Assembly (NCBI GenBank): GCA_016927855.1
Contig: JAFGLV010000174.1
Coordinates: forward strand, 1-64,000
Direction: 5' to 3'
DNA length: 64,000 bases
Origin: Sedimentisphaerales bacterium
GTDB lineage: Bacteria; Planctomycetota; Phycisphaerae; Sedimentisphaerales; Anaerobacaceae
The notes below the pieces were generated by a model. The model was not told the origin of the DNA. It was given only the letters and a program-made list of their open reading frames with translations, and made no database searches. Of the stretch, positions 41,008 to 48,956 are shown piece after piece (the first letter of the stretch is position 1; each line of letters starts with the position of its first letter). The position numbers and the translations under genes were made by a program.

Positions 41008-41529
41008 TCAAAGGTTCCACACGACGTAGATTTCGCCTTCGTCCAGCGTTCCATACAGGACGCGCTGCGGCGGGGAAGACTCCTGTTTCTTCTCGACGAC
41101 CACTTTCGGGTTTTCGACTTGCGGGTATAGCTCTTGCAGGACCTTGCCGGTATAGGTCCGAGCGTACGGAGTGTGTTCCACCGCGAACTGTGGCTCTGCC
41201 GCCTTCGCCGCAGGCGTAATCGACTGATCTCCGACGTAAACAAGCATGAGCAGCCCTCCGAGGATCATGCCGAGGGCAAACGTCACGGCCGGTCGCCGCA
41301 GCAGGGCCAGCCACGCCCAGATCCCTGGCCGCTCGTACGAAGGCGCCTGCCAGGCGCGTCGGAAGATGTCCGCCTTCTCCCTCGCTGACAACTCAGGCAC
41401 CGGTGCTTGGTCCATCTGCTCGACGATCACGAGAAAGGACTCGTACTCTCTCTGTAACTCCTCTGGTGAAGCGAACTTGCCGCCGAAAAGCGTCTCGAAC
41501 TCATCTAAGGAAAAACGTGAATCGTTCAT
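41008..41529 (-). CDS. Single-TM partner of ECF sigma factor, locus 2
   Basis: 173 residues. Cytoplasmic N-terminus of about 80 residues with an acidic helical pattern (RFSLDEFETLFGGKFASPEE), one TM segment (VTFALGMILGGLLMLVYVG), and a short periplasmic tail ending LYGTLDEGEIYVVWNL. It overlaps the sigma gene by four bases, so by position it is the anti-sigma. No zinc-finger motif is present. Sixteen bases separate it from the secretin-domain gene. Confidence 0.68.
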   Translation of the reverse strand: MNDSRFSLDEFETLFGGKFASPEELQREYESFLVIVEQMDQAPVPELSAREKADIFRRAWQAPSYERPGIWAWLALLRRPAVTFALGMILGGLLMLVYVGDQSITPAAKAAEPQFAVEHTPYARTYTGKVLQELYPQVENPKVVVEKKQESSPPQRVLYGTLDEGEIYVVWNL

Positions 41530-42113
41530 GGTCCAAACCCCTGTTGATTCGACTCGACTGCCAGCTTCGCGCGCAGCGCGACCAGACAGCGCCGGATGTG
41601 CGTGCGAACCGTGCCCTCGCGACAGCCCAACGCCGCCGCGATCTCGGCGGGAGTCATGCCTTCAAGATACCGCAGCACGAACGCGGTCCGCTGGTTCACT
41701 GTGATTTCTTTCAGCGCCTTTTCGATCCGCTGTCGAGTGAGCGCATCGTCCAGTTCTTGTCCATCATCTGGCTCTTCGGCCGGGAGCGACTCGACCGGGA
41801 CTTCGTCGATGTCGATATGCCTGCCGCGTCGACGCCATTTTCGGTAGCAGTCGATTGCCGTATTGGCCGCGACGCAGTTCAGCCACGCGGCGAACGACTC
41901 TTCGCACTCGAACTGACCGAGACTGCGGAACACCTTGAACCACACCTCCTGGACGCAGTCGGCCACCTGCGTGCGATCGAGCACGATCCGATAGCAGATA
42001 CGATGGACCCGGTCGATGTGCCGGTGGTATAGCCGTGCCGCCGCGTCTCTGTCACCGCGCCGTGCCGCCTCGACCAAAGCCGTATCGGGGATCGAATCGT
42101 GCCTGTCCTTCAT
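41526..42113 (-). CDS. ECF sigma factor, locus 2
   Basis: 195 residues from ATG 42113 (MKDRHDSIPDTALVEAARRG). Region 2: AARLYHRHIDRVHRICYRIV with DCVQEVWFKVFRSLGQF; region 4: NQRTAFVLRYLEGMTPAEIAAALGC with GTVRTHIRRCLVALR (in parts). The longer open frame to 42239 is rejected because its first 42 codons come from the neighbouring palindromic repeat. It drives a three-gene operon. Confidence 0.92.
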   Translation of the reverse strand: MKDRHDSIPDTALVEAARRGDRDAAARLYHRHIDRVHRICYRIVLDRTQVADCVQEVWFKVFRSLGQFECEESFAAWLNCVAANTAIDCYRKWRRRGRHIDIDEVPVESLPAEEPDDGQELDDALTRQRIEKALKEITVNQRTAFVLRYLEGMTPAEIAAALGCREGTVRTHIRRCLVALRAKLAVESNQQGFGP

Positions 42114-42171
42114 TCCTACAGTATGTACGCACGAGGAGCGGAAAGTGAATACAACAGATGTGAGAATTTCC

Positions 42172-42244
42172 GTAGCACGGGCGTCTCGCCCGTGAGAGCA
42201 GGGCCATTTAGCCCTGCGGGACATGGGCGGGACGCCCATGCTAC
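42172..42244. repeat. Palindromic repeat, GTAGCAYGGGCG family
   Basis: Starts GTAGCACGGGCG and ends CGCCCATGCTAC, with an inner GCAGGGC/GCCCTGC hairpin. Second member of the family seen at 3793-3840. It lies between the divergent-end of the sigma gene and the 3' end of the PEP-CTERM gene. Confidence 0.85.
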
Positions 42245-42248
42245 GATA

Positions 42249-42809
42249 CTACGAACGGTGTTTGGCTCGGCGCAAAGCCAAGGCGCCGAGGCCCAGCAGC
42301 AGGACGCTGGTCGGCTCCGGTGTCGGCACGACCGGCACCGGGACGGGAACCGGCACGGTTTTGGCTCCGCCTCCTCCCGAGACGCTAAAGCCGGGGCTCT
42401 TGAGATCGGTCAGGGAAGGCAACAACTGACTGGGACCTCCGCCTCCGCCGCTCAGCGCGAGCGTTCTCTCCATGCCGTTGTCCCGAACGGAGCGAAAGAC
42501 TGCGACCACGATCTTCGCGGCGTCCACCTTCACGGTGGTCTGCCGGCTCTTGGGGTCGGAGACGTCGCCGATCCAGTAGGCGAACTGGTAGCCCGGCTGC
42601 GGGCTGGCCGACAGCGTCACGATCGAATTGGCGCTGTAACGGTGCGTACCGACCCTCGGCGTCACCGTGCCGGCCTTGACCGGACTGTGCTCGATGCACA
42701 GATCGTAGGCTGCCGTCCATGGGGACTCCGGCTCCGTGGCGCGGACCGCCGTCACCGTGGACAGGAATCCCACCATCAGCGCCACCAGTTGTATCGTACG
42801 TCGCTTCAT
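42249..42809 (-). CDS. PEP-CTERM sorted protein with InlB-type repeat
   Basis: 186 residues. A signal peptide is followed by a single domain like the divergent InlB B-repeat (GTVTPRVGTHRYSANSIVTL, then GYQFAYWIGDVSD and VDAAKIVVAVF). A Gly/Pro/Val-rich linker leads to the sorting signal PTPEPTSVLLLGLGALALRR ending in basic residues, the PEP-CTERM pattern recognised by exosortase/EpsH. It would be processed at Pro-Glu-Pro and released to the exopolysaccharide or surface. No exosortase gene is in the window. A sigma-70-like promoter lies 124 bp upstream. Confidence 0.9.
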   Translation of the reverse strand: MKRRTIQLVALMVGFLSTVTAVRATEPESPWTAAYDLCIEHSPVKAGTVTPRVGTHRYSANSIVTLSASPQPGYQFAYWIGDVSDPKSRQTTVKVDAAKIVVAVFRSVRDNGMERTLALSGGGGGPSQLLPSLTDLKSPGFSVSGGGGAKTVPVPVPVPVVPTPEPTSVLLLGLGALALRRAKHRS

Positions 42810-42932
42810 CTCTTCCTTGCCCGTTTCCTGGACGTAGCGAGCAAGCGAACCCCCAAAAGACCGAGTGCCGACGACAGACGACGGGCCACGGATGGCTCAG
42901 GCTTCCATTCCCTGTCGCTCGACTGTTTCTAT

Positions 42933-42961
42933 AGGATACCGGATTCAGCCTGAATAGTCAA
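42933..42961 (-). promoter_or_regulatory. Promoter of the PEP-CTERM gene
   Basis: On the minus strand TTGACT (42961-42956), 17-bp spacer, TATCCT (42938-42933). The remaining bases to 43113 show no gene. Confidence 0.55.
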
Positions 42962-43113
42962 TGCTTGGAGGCCCTCGTCGCGACGCGTGACGCGATTCCG
43001 ATAACCTGCAGGCACGTCGCCCCGACACGGCGCGGTTCTCGGACCGTAAGGCGTCGCCGTCGAAAGCCCAGGAGGATTTTCTCGCGCGGGGCAGGAGCGA
43101 TTATGTGCCTCCA

Positions 43114-43237
43114 AGAGCCTCTAACAGAATGACCTGTCGCGCTACGGACGTTGTAGGGGCCACCCCCTTGTGGTTGCCCTGGGCAGGCACGGGGACCTGC
43201 CCCCTACCCATCCACCGGTCATTCTGTCAGGCGCTCT
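43114..43237. repeat. Nested palindromic repeat, copy C (best preserved)
   Basis: Outer arms 43114-43134 (AGAGCCTCTAACAGAATGACC) and 43217-43237 match as inverted repeats at 18 of 21 positions. Core 43153-43207 runs GTAGGGGC to CCCCCTAC. The stop codon of the PP-loop gene (43236-43238) is formed at the edge of the right arm. Confidence 0.88.
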
Positions 43238-44519
43238 AAGTGGGGCGCGATGGTGCGGGGGCCGAAACGCCGGTTCGACTCGCGGCGTTGCACTCGCGGC
43301 CGGTTGACTGGCGACGACTCAGAGGCGAGCCGCGAAACAGCCCGCGGAGGCGGTTGCGCAGCGGTATGAAAGGAAGCTTCATCTGTTTGTACTTCCACCG
43401 GATGCGGTTAAGCCGGATCGCGGTGTGCATGGCTTTGACCCAATCGGGTGTCCCCAGCCCATGCTGTTGAGCGCCTCGTATGATCTCCATCCAGCGGCGT
43501 GCGCTCTGTTCCGAGTGCAGGTGGGTGCGGCGAATCTGCCACGCCTTGACATCCCTCTCGAACGTCGGTGGCAAGTCGACGCCGGCGACACGGAAAGAAA
43601 GGATCGTGCGAATGCACTTCTCGCACCGGCAGCAATTGGCGTGGCTGCCCCAGTTGACCAGACAGACGTGCAGGTGGCGCATCGCCTCGGGCCATTGCGC
43701 CAGCAGTTGAATCTTCTCGAAGCGCGTGGTCTCAGGTCCGTCGTCAATGACCTGGAAGTGCCGGCTGCTCAGCAGCGGGTTACTGACGGGGTGGCTGCCC
43801 CAGGCGACCTGCATCCGCGTGTACGGGACGTCGTTCGGGAATAGAGCGACGTCGAATCGGGCCGACAACAGGCGCAAGGCGCTGTTGAGGAACGTGCCGA
43901 AGCTGTGGTACCAGATCGTCGGCAGTTCGTGTAGATTGGCCGTGATCGGCACGCAGGGCAGGTCCAGGCTCCGCGCCATGGCGCGTGCGTCAGCCAGCAG
44001 CCCTTCGTACATGCCGTTGCTGTTCTCCTGCTCCAGCGTAATGTCGAATCCATGCAGGACGATCGTCGCGCCGATGGGTCGGCTCTGACGACCTGCGAGG
44101 CGCCGGGTGTGGCGAAACACCGTGAACGATGAATCCACCCCGCAGGACAGCGGCGCGATCGCCTGTCCGGCGACGGAGGGGGCCGGGGCTTCGGTTTCTT
44201 CGCGCGCACGAATATCCACCGGCTGGTAGAGGTCCGGCCGCCACGCGCGCCACAGCGCCATGTATTGCTCCAGGTTCGCCAGCAGCGACGGGGAGACCGT
44301 GCCCTCGACTATCACGTCGCGCTGCCATTGCATGATCGGAAACAGAAACGCGATAACGAACGGGTCCGCCCACGGCGTCACGGCGTCGCGCCACTCCGCA
44401 GGCAGTCTCCACCAAAGCCGCTGGCGTTCTCCTGCCGGATGCTCGAGCACCGCGGCCAGTTCCAGAATCGGCCCATCCGCGCGGACGGGCTCCAGGGTCA
44501 ATCGCACCGGTGGGCTCAT
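43236..44519 (-). CDS. PP-loop ATPase (QueC/asparagine-synthase-like)
   Basis: 427 residues. The ATP-pyrophosphatase loop is PLSCGVDSSFTVFRH (usual SGGxDS has Cys for the second Gly). A Cys-rich block NWGSHANCCRCEKCIRTIL, with CCxxCxKC, probably binds zinc as in QueC-like proteins. It lacks other QueC hallmarks, so I call it a PP-loop enzyme of unknown substrate; relatives occur in polysaccharide and natural-product loci, where they adenylate a carboxylate or amide. The stop is at the edge of repeat copy C. Its ATG overlaps the beta-helix gene stop by four bases, so the two are co-translated. Confidence 0.75.
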   Translation of the reverse strand: MSPPVRLTLEPVRADGPILELAAVLEHPAGERQRLWWRLPAEWRDAVTPWADPFVIAFLFPIMQWQRDVIVEGTVSPSLLANLEQYMALWRAWRPDLYQPVDIRAREETEAPAPSVAGQAIAPLSCGVDSSFTVFRHTRRLAGRQSRPIGATIVLHGFDITLEQENSNGMYEGLLADARAMARSLDLPCVPITANLHELPTIWYHSFGTFLNSALRLLSARFDVALFPNDVPYTRMQVAWGSHPVSNPLLSSRHFQVIDDGPETTRFEKIQLLAQWPEAMRHLHVCLVNWGSHANCCRCEKCIRTILSFRVAGVDLPPTFERDVKAWQIRRTHLHSEQSARRWMEIIRGAQQHGLGTPDWVKAMHTAIRLNRIRWKYKQMKLPFIPLRNRLRGLFRGSPLSRRQSTGRECNAASRTGVSAPAPSRPT

Positions 44520-46507
44520 GGTTTCTTCGGGCCTATCTGATCGAAAGGAATGGGCTTGAAGCCGCTGAGGGTATATGCCGGCGATTCGTCACGCAGAGCG
44601 AGGTTCAAGGCTGCCTCATCGACGAAACACGGATCGCGGTCTTCGATGTTGTCGGTGAAGGTGTAGAAATCGAAGCCGCCGCTGCCGCCCAGGCTGTTCT
44701 TTTCGAGCCAGCGTTGGTTTCGCCAGCCGATATTCCGCGCGATGATGCAGCCCTCGGGTTCCTTGGCGCGGTCGTAGCCGTTATCGAGGAGGTGGGCCAG
44801 GCGCGGGTAGCGCTCGCTCCACGGGGGCTGGGTGTAGTTGTACCGCTGGATCTTGGCGAGCAGGTTCCAGCTTTGCTGGTCCTTGTCCGCCCAGACGGTG
44901 CCGCGGCGGTCGGTGAAGTGGGCCGAGCCGCACTTGGCGATGACGTTGTTCTCGATCGTGTTGTCGCGTCCGCCGCCGCACATGATCGCGCGCCCGCTGA
45001 TTTCGTAGAAGATGTTGCCGAACACGGTGATCCCGCTGGCACAGTCGTCGAGGTAGACTGCATGGACGCCATTGCTGCCGGGCAGGTGGCTGCGGATGTG
45101 GTGGAAGAAGTTGTTGCGAATCACGTTGCCGCGCAGACCCCAGTCCCGGCCGCAGTAGACCGAGCCGGCATCGTCCACTTCGTAGCAGACATCGTGGATC
45201 TCGTTCAGCTCGATCAGATGCTCGTTGCCGCCGAACAGGATCGCCGAGTGGGGAGCGTCGTAAAGCAGGTTGTGCGCCGCGACGTTCCCGACGCCGTCCA
45301 GGCGGATCGCAGGCGCGTAGGTCCGCTGCCAGCGGCCAAAATCGTGGATCGTGCAGTCGCGCACGAAGTTCTCGCCCGGTGTCAGTTGCTTGCGGTTGCC
45401 ACCACTGACGGAGACACCGGTCTGACCGATTCCGCTGATCGTGCAACGCTCGACACCGTTGCGCATGCCGGAGACCTCGATGCCGGTTCCTCGTATGTTG
45501 CGAATCAGGCAGTCGGCAATCAGATTATCGTGCCCGCCGTCGATCTCGATTCCAGAGTCGGTGCCCATCTCAACGGTCAGATTCTCAATGCGGACATGGG
45601 CGGCATTGTCGAGCCGTATGATCGGTGCGTCCAACGTCGACAGGAGAATCTCCGCTTCGTCCATCTCCGCCGGTGGCCAAAAGCACAGGATGTACTCTTC
45701 ACGGTCGACATACCACTCGCCCGGCTGGTCGATTTCTTCGGCCAGGTTGATGACGTAATAGGGCTTGTCCGCGCGGATGCCGTAGGGTGGTGTCTTCTCG
45801 GCGGTGATGGTCTTGTTCTGGGTATCGATCTTAGCGATCTTGACGATCTGGTTCGACCAGCCGTGACACCAGTAGCCCAGGGCGCAAGCATCCGGCGCCT
45901 TGAGCCATTGCTCGGGACGCGGATCGTCGTAACCGAACGTGATGTCATTCTCAGCCGAGGTCGTCCGCACGAACCCTTCATTGGGCCACCGCGCCAGTTG
46001 CATCAACTCGCCATTGAAGCTCAACTCGTTCCGCAGTGGGTCCGTTGACCTGCGAAGCTCCCTGAGGACAAGTGCCGCTTTGCACCTTCCTCGGGCCTCT
46101 CCCCTGAGTCGGTCTCGAATCACATAGCGCCAATCAGGCCCAACGATGAATCCGCTTTGCCCGTCGGGGCCTGTCCTCGCGCGGGGACCGAAGGCGTTGG
46201 CCGATATCTCGCGACCACCAATCAGGCGGACGGTCTCGCCTGGATAGGCGCGGTAGACAGTACCTGGATCCTGCTCGGTCAGTGTGAACGCTTGCGAGCG
46301 GAAGTGCTTGCCGCCTCGAATCACGACGGTCGCGCCCTCGGGTCGAGTCTCTCGGATGGCATCCCGGGCCTTTTCCAGTGTGGCAAAGGGCTTTTCGATC
46401 GTTCCGGGATTGGCGTCATTGCCCTCCACGGCGACGTAGTAATCGCGCGCCCAGGCGACGGAGCCACACAGAACGATCCCCAGCACCAGCAGCGTCTTTC
46501 GCATCAT
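44516..46507 (-). CDS. Right-handed parallel beta-helix protein (polysaccharide lyase-like), secreted
   Basis: 663 residues with a signal peptide (TLLVLGIVLCGSVAWA). It opens DYYVAVEGNDANPGTIEKPF and TLEKARDAIRETRP, the typical start of beta-helix enzymes in planctomycete and Bacteroidetes polysaccharide loci. Repeated units such as NLIADCLIRNIRGTGIEVSG and NVIRNNFFHHIRSHLPGSN form the helix rungs. The last 120 residues are a C-terminal domain. It could be an alginate/pectin-type lyase or epimerase; catalytic residues cannot be assigned. ATG 46507 or the next codon (MMR). It is the upstream gene of the PP-loop pair. Confidence 0.85.
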   Translation of the reverse strand: MMRKTLLVLGIVLCGSVAWARDYYVAVEGNDANPGTIEKPFATLEKARDAIRETRPEGATVVIRGGKHFRSQAFTLTEQDPGTVYRAYPGETVRLIGGREISANAFGPRARTGPDGQSGFIVGPDWRYVIRDRLRGEARGRCKAALVLRELRRSTDPLRNELSFNGELMQLARWPNEGFVRTTSAENDITFGYDDPRPEQWLKAPDACALGYWCHGWSNQIVKIAKIDTQNKTITAEKTPPYGIRADKPYYVINLAEEIDQPGEWYVDREEYILCFWPPAEMDEAEILLSTLDAPIIRLDNAAHVRIENLTVEMGTDSGIEIDGGHDNLIADCLIRNIRGTGIEVSGMRNGVERCTISGIGQTGVSVSGGNRKQLTPGENFVRDCTIHDFGRWQRTYAPAIRLDGVGNVAAHNLLYDAPHSAILFGGNEHLIELNEIHDVCYEVDDAGSVYCGRDWGLRGNVIRNNFFHHIRSHLPGSNGVHAVYLDDCASGITVFGNIFYEISGRAIMCGGGRDNTIENNVIAKCGSAHFTDRRGTVWADKDQQSWNLLAKIQRYNYTQPPWSERYPRLAHLLDNGYDRAKEPEGCIIARNIGWRNQRWLEKNSLGGSGGFDFYTFTDNIEDRDPCFVDEAALNLALRDESPAYTLSGFKPIPFDQIGPKKP

Positions 46508-46580
46508 GCATCTCCTCTAACCGGATTTCTGGCAGCGGCGCAAGCCCAGCCGTCGGGAGACACAGGATACCACAACGCTG

Positions 46581-47636
46581 TCAGTCCTGCGAGTCCTTGG
46601 CCTCGATCCGATAGAGGATGACCTTGTTTTGATATACTGCCGGTGGGACGGTGTCCCCCCACCCATGCTCGAGCACACCGGTTGTCCCGCGGATTCTCTC
46701 TTCGTCCTGCTCCAGAGCCTTCTTCAGTTTCTTGACGGAGTCCTCCCGCTCCGTCCGCAGGCGAACCAGGTCCCAGAAGCGTTGCTGTTCGTCGCGGACC
46801 TGCCTGATCGCCTGACGGCGAGCCTCCAGACCGCTCAGTTCGATCGTCTGCTCGATGCGCTGCGCTTCGAGTGTCTCGATCACGTCGTTGTCCAAGTCCT
46901 GCCTGGCAAGATACTCGTTGATCACCTTGAGCTTGCCGCGCACGCCGGCCAGGTCGATATCGAGCGTTTTGATCTGCCGGTCCATTTGCAGGACGAGTTC
47001 CTTGGCCAGTTGCGACGCCTCTTCATCGGTGTTGAGCGGGTAAGTGGATTTCTTCGCTCTCTCGTAGCTTTGCTGCGCCTGCTCCAACAGCTTCTGCTGC
47101 TCGGGCAGGGCCTTCTGGTTCTCTGCGAGTCTTTGCCTGTACTCAGTCAACTCGCGCTGGTACATGGCCGTGCTTCTCTGGGCGTTCGCGGCAAAGCTGT
47201 CGATCAATGCCCAGGCCATGATCTTTGCGTCTTGCTCGCTGACGGCATAGAAGTTGACGGAGTAATGATTGGGGATGTTAGCCGCGCTGGTATCGACCCA
47301 GGCGCCAAAACCCCGGGCCAGGAAGTCGCGCTGGGCGGGTGAGAGCTTCTGGGCCAACGGTCGATCCAGCGCCATCCCCAGAACCTGTGCCGCCCTCTCA
47401 TACATCCGCCCGCGGGGCAGGATGATGCGCGCCATGTACTGGGGCCGAACCGAGCCCGGGTCGTCATACATGACCGTTTTGCCCTCCACCTCAGCGCTGA
47501 CGGTCCACCTTGGGGTGAGGGTGCTCATCTCGAATTGTGGTTGCGGCGCGACGTAGTTGGGCTCGGTCTCGGCGGCGGCGCAGAAAGCGATACTCGCCAC
47601 GGAGACAACCAGCATGAGGGTCAATCGAACGGACAT
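46581..47636 (-). CDS. Periplasmic coiled-coil protein in ECF locus 3
   Basis: 351 residues, family not recognised. Signal peptide (MLVVSVASIAFCAAAE), a globular part to about residue 150 (YMARIILPRGRMYERAAQVL), then a long heptad-rich region (residues 165-315: QRLAENQKALPEQQKLLEQA, and later LRTEREDSVKKLKKALEQDE) predicted to form coiled coils. It resembles the periplasmic part of polysaccharide chain-length or Wzc-type proteins but has no TM pair. It is 12 bp downstream of the zinc anti-sigma gene, so it is the third member of the locus. Confidence 0.7.
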   Translation of the reverse strand: MSVRLTLMLVVSVASIAFCAAAETEPNYVAPQPQFEMSTLTPRWTVSAEVEGKTVMYDDPGSVRPQYMARIILPRGRMYERAAQVLGMALDRPLAQKLSPAQRDFLARGFGAWVDTSAANIPNHYSVNFYAVSEQDAKIMAWALIDSFAANAQRSTAMYQRELTEYRQRLAENQKALPEQQKLLEQAQQSYERAKKSTYPLNTDEEASQLAKELVLQMDRQIKTLDIDLAGVRGKLKVINEYLARQDLDNDVIETLEAQRIEQTIELSGLEARRQAIRQVRDEQQRFWDLVRLRTEREDSVKKLKKALEQDEERIRGTTGVLEHGWGDTVPPAVYQNKVILYRIEAKDSQD

Positions 47637-47648
47637 CTTCTTCTCTCC

Positions 47649-48155
47649 TTACCTAAGGGTTTTCAGCTTCGCGCGTGCCTGAACGGCGGCTTCAGTATCG
47701 GGATATTTCGCCAGGATGTAGCGGTACTGGCTCTCAGCGACATCGCGGAGCGTTGTCTGTTCCTGCAGTTCATCGGTCGCAGCCAGCAGCCGTGCCGCCG
47801 AGCCGGCCGCAACGATACGCTGTTCCATCTCCGCCAGCGTGAGTGTCCCTGGCCTCGGTTTTGGGCGGCCGGTCGAGAACCAAGCGGCTCCGACCGCCAG
47901 CACGACACCCGCGGCGACGGCAACGTAGCGCCAAAGCCCGCGCGAACGGATGGGAACCACCTGGGTGCTGTGCAGGTTGTCTTGCCAGAGGATCGTCGCA
48001 CACCGTATGGATTGCCTCAGGTCTTCGACCAACCTGCGGCAGCGCAGGCACCGTTCCAGGTGCGACGTGACTTGCCCGGCGACGTCGTCAGCCAGGACGC
48101 CGTCGGCGACATCCACCAGCAGCTCTTCGATTTCTCCACAGCAATCTCGATTCAT
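47649..48155 (-). CDS. Zinc-binding anti-sigma factor, locus 3
   Basis: 168 residues from ATG 48155 (MNRDCCGEIEELLVDV). The ZAS motif is HLERCLRCRRLVEDL (H-x3-C-x2-C, about 32-39), preceded by acidic helices. One TM segment (YVAVAAGVVLAVGAAWF) and a periplasmic helical tail with a TPR-like end (SQYRYILAKYPDTEAAVQA). A classical membrane anti-sigma that should hold the ECF factor upstream. It overlaps the sigma stop by four bases. A longer open frame to 48467 is rejected, as the first 104 codons are antisense-like shadow of the sigma gene. Confidence 0.88.
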   Translation of the reverse strand: MNRDCCGEIEELLVDVADGVLADDVAGQVTSHLERCLRCRRLVEDLRQSIRCATILWQDNLHSTQVVPIRSRGLWRYVAVAAGVVLAVGAAWFSTGRPKPRPGTLTLAEMEQRIVAAGSAARLLAATDELQEQTTLRDVAESQYRYILAKYPDTEAAVQARAKLKTLR

Positions 48156-48742
48156 CGTTCTATCCCCCGTCGCGCCAGGGCTTTCGCCAGCGCGATTCGT
48201 CCTTTGTGCAACAGGCTGCGTACCGTTGACGCCGGCAGTTGCAGGATGTCGCCGATCTCGGCAGAGCTGAGGTCGCAGAAGTACCGCAGTGCCAGCGGCC
48301 TGAGAAGCTCGTCGTCCAGGTTGCCCAACGCCGCCTGGACGGCCTGAATTTGCTCCGACGATACAGCACTCTCGACGGGTCCGTCCGCCGTGGGGCGGCC
48401 TCCGCGTTCGACCAGAGCCGGGACCTGCTGACGGAACCGCAGGCGGCGTCGATGCTCCGTGATGCACTCATTCGTTGTCACTCGGATCAGCCAGCGCCGA
48501 CATTGGCAACGATCCGCAAACGCACTGGGCTCCCTTAGGCACTTGACCGACACCGTCTGGAGGACGTCTTCAGCGTCGGTCCCGCGCAGACCCAGGCCGG
48601 CGACGACCTTCCGCAGCAGGTCCCTCTCCGCCAGAAACGCCTCCGCGAGCCTGACTCCGCTCGGGTCCCTGCCGACCGACTCCGTTACCTCTGAGTTTTC
48701 CAGCGCCACGATCTCCACGTGTCCTCCACGGCCAGCGCTCAT
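48152..48742 (-). CDS. ECF sigma factor, locus 3
   Basis: 196 residues. Region 2: AEAFLAERDLLRKVVAGLGL with TDAEDVLQTVSVKCL; region 4: LLRPLALRYFCDLSSAEIGD and ILQLPASTVRSLLHKGR. The unusual region 2.2 (no classic DAED-QE triplet, but DAEDVLQ) fits planctomycete ECF groups. It leads the sigma/anti-sigma/coiled-coil operon. Confidence 0.9.
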   Translation of the reverse strand: MSAGRGGHVEIVALENSEVTESVGRDPSGVRLAEAFLAERDLLRKVVAGLGLRGTDAEDVLQTVSVKCLREPSAFADRCQCRRWLIRVTTNECITEHRRRLRFRQQVPALVERGGRPTADGPVESAVSSEQIQAVQAALGNLDDELLRPLALRYFCDLSSAEIGDILQLPASTVRSLLHKGRIALAKALARRGIER

Positions 48743-48956
48743 TCATCTACCTTAACGCGCCGCAACGGCCACCTGTTGAGGAAAATCTCGGTGTATGACC
48801 CGGAACGACTGCTCCCGGTGCCCCCGAATCGTGCCCAGTGCTCTAAAGAGTGCTTGACGCCGGCGGGGCCGGACGGCATTTTATGGTGACTTCTGGGCGC
48901 TGGATTGTGTTCAGCTCAGGCAAAAATGCGAAGTATCCAAGTACGGGGCGCTACTC

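Noticed and set aside
41526-42239. N-terminally extended sigma factor of 237 residues
   Set aside because: The first 42 codons derive from the palindromic repeat and its flank; ATG 42113 begins the conserved part.
44510-46048. A 512-codon open frame antisense to the beta-helix gene
   Set aside because: Same reason; low-complexity Val/Asp-rich translation and no ribosome site, while the opposite strand encodes clear beta-helix repeats.
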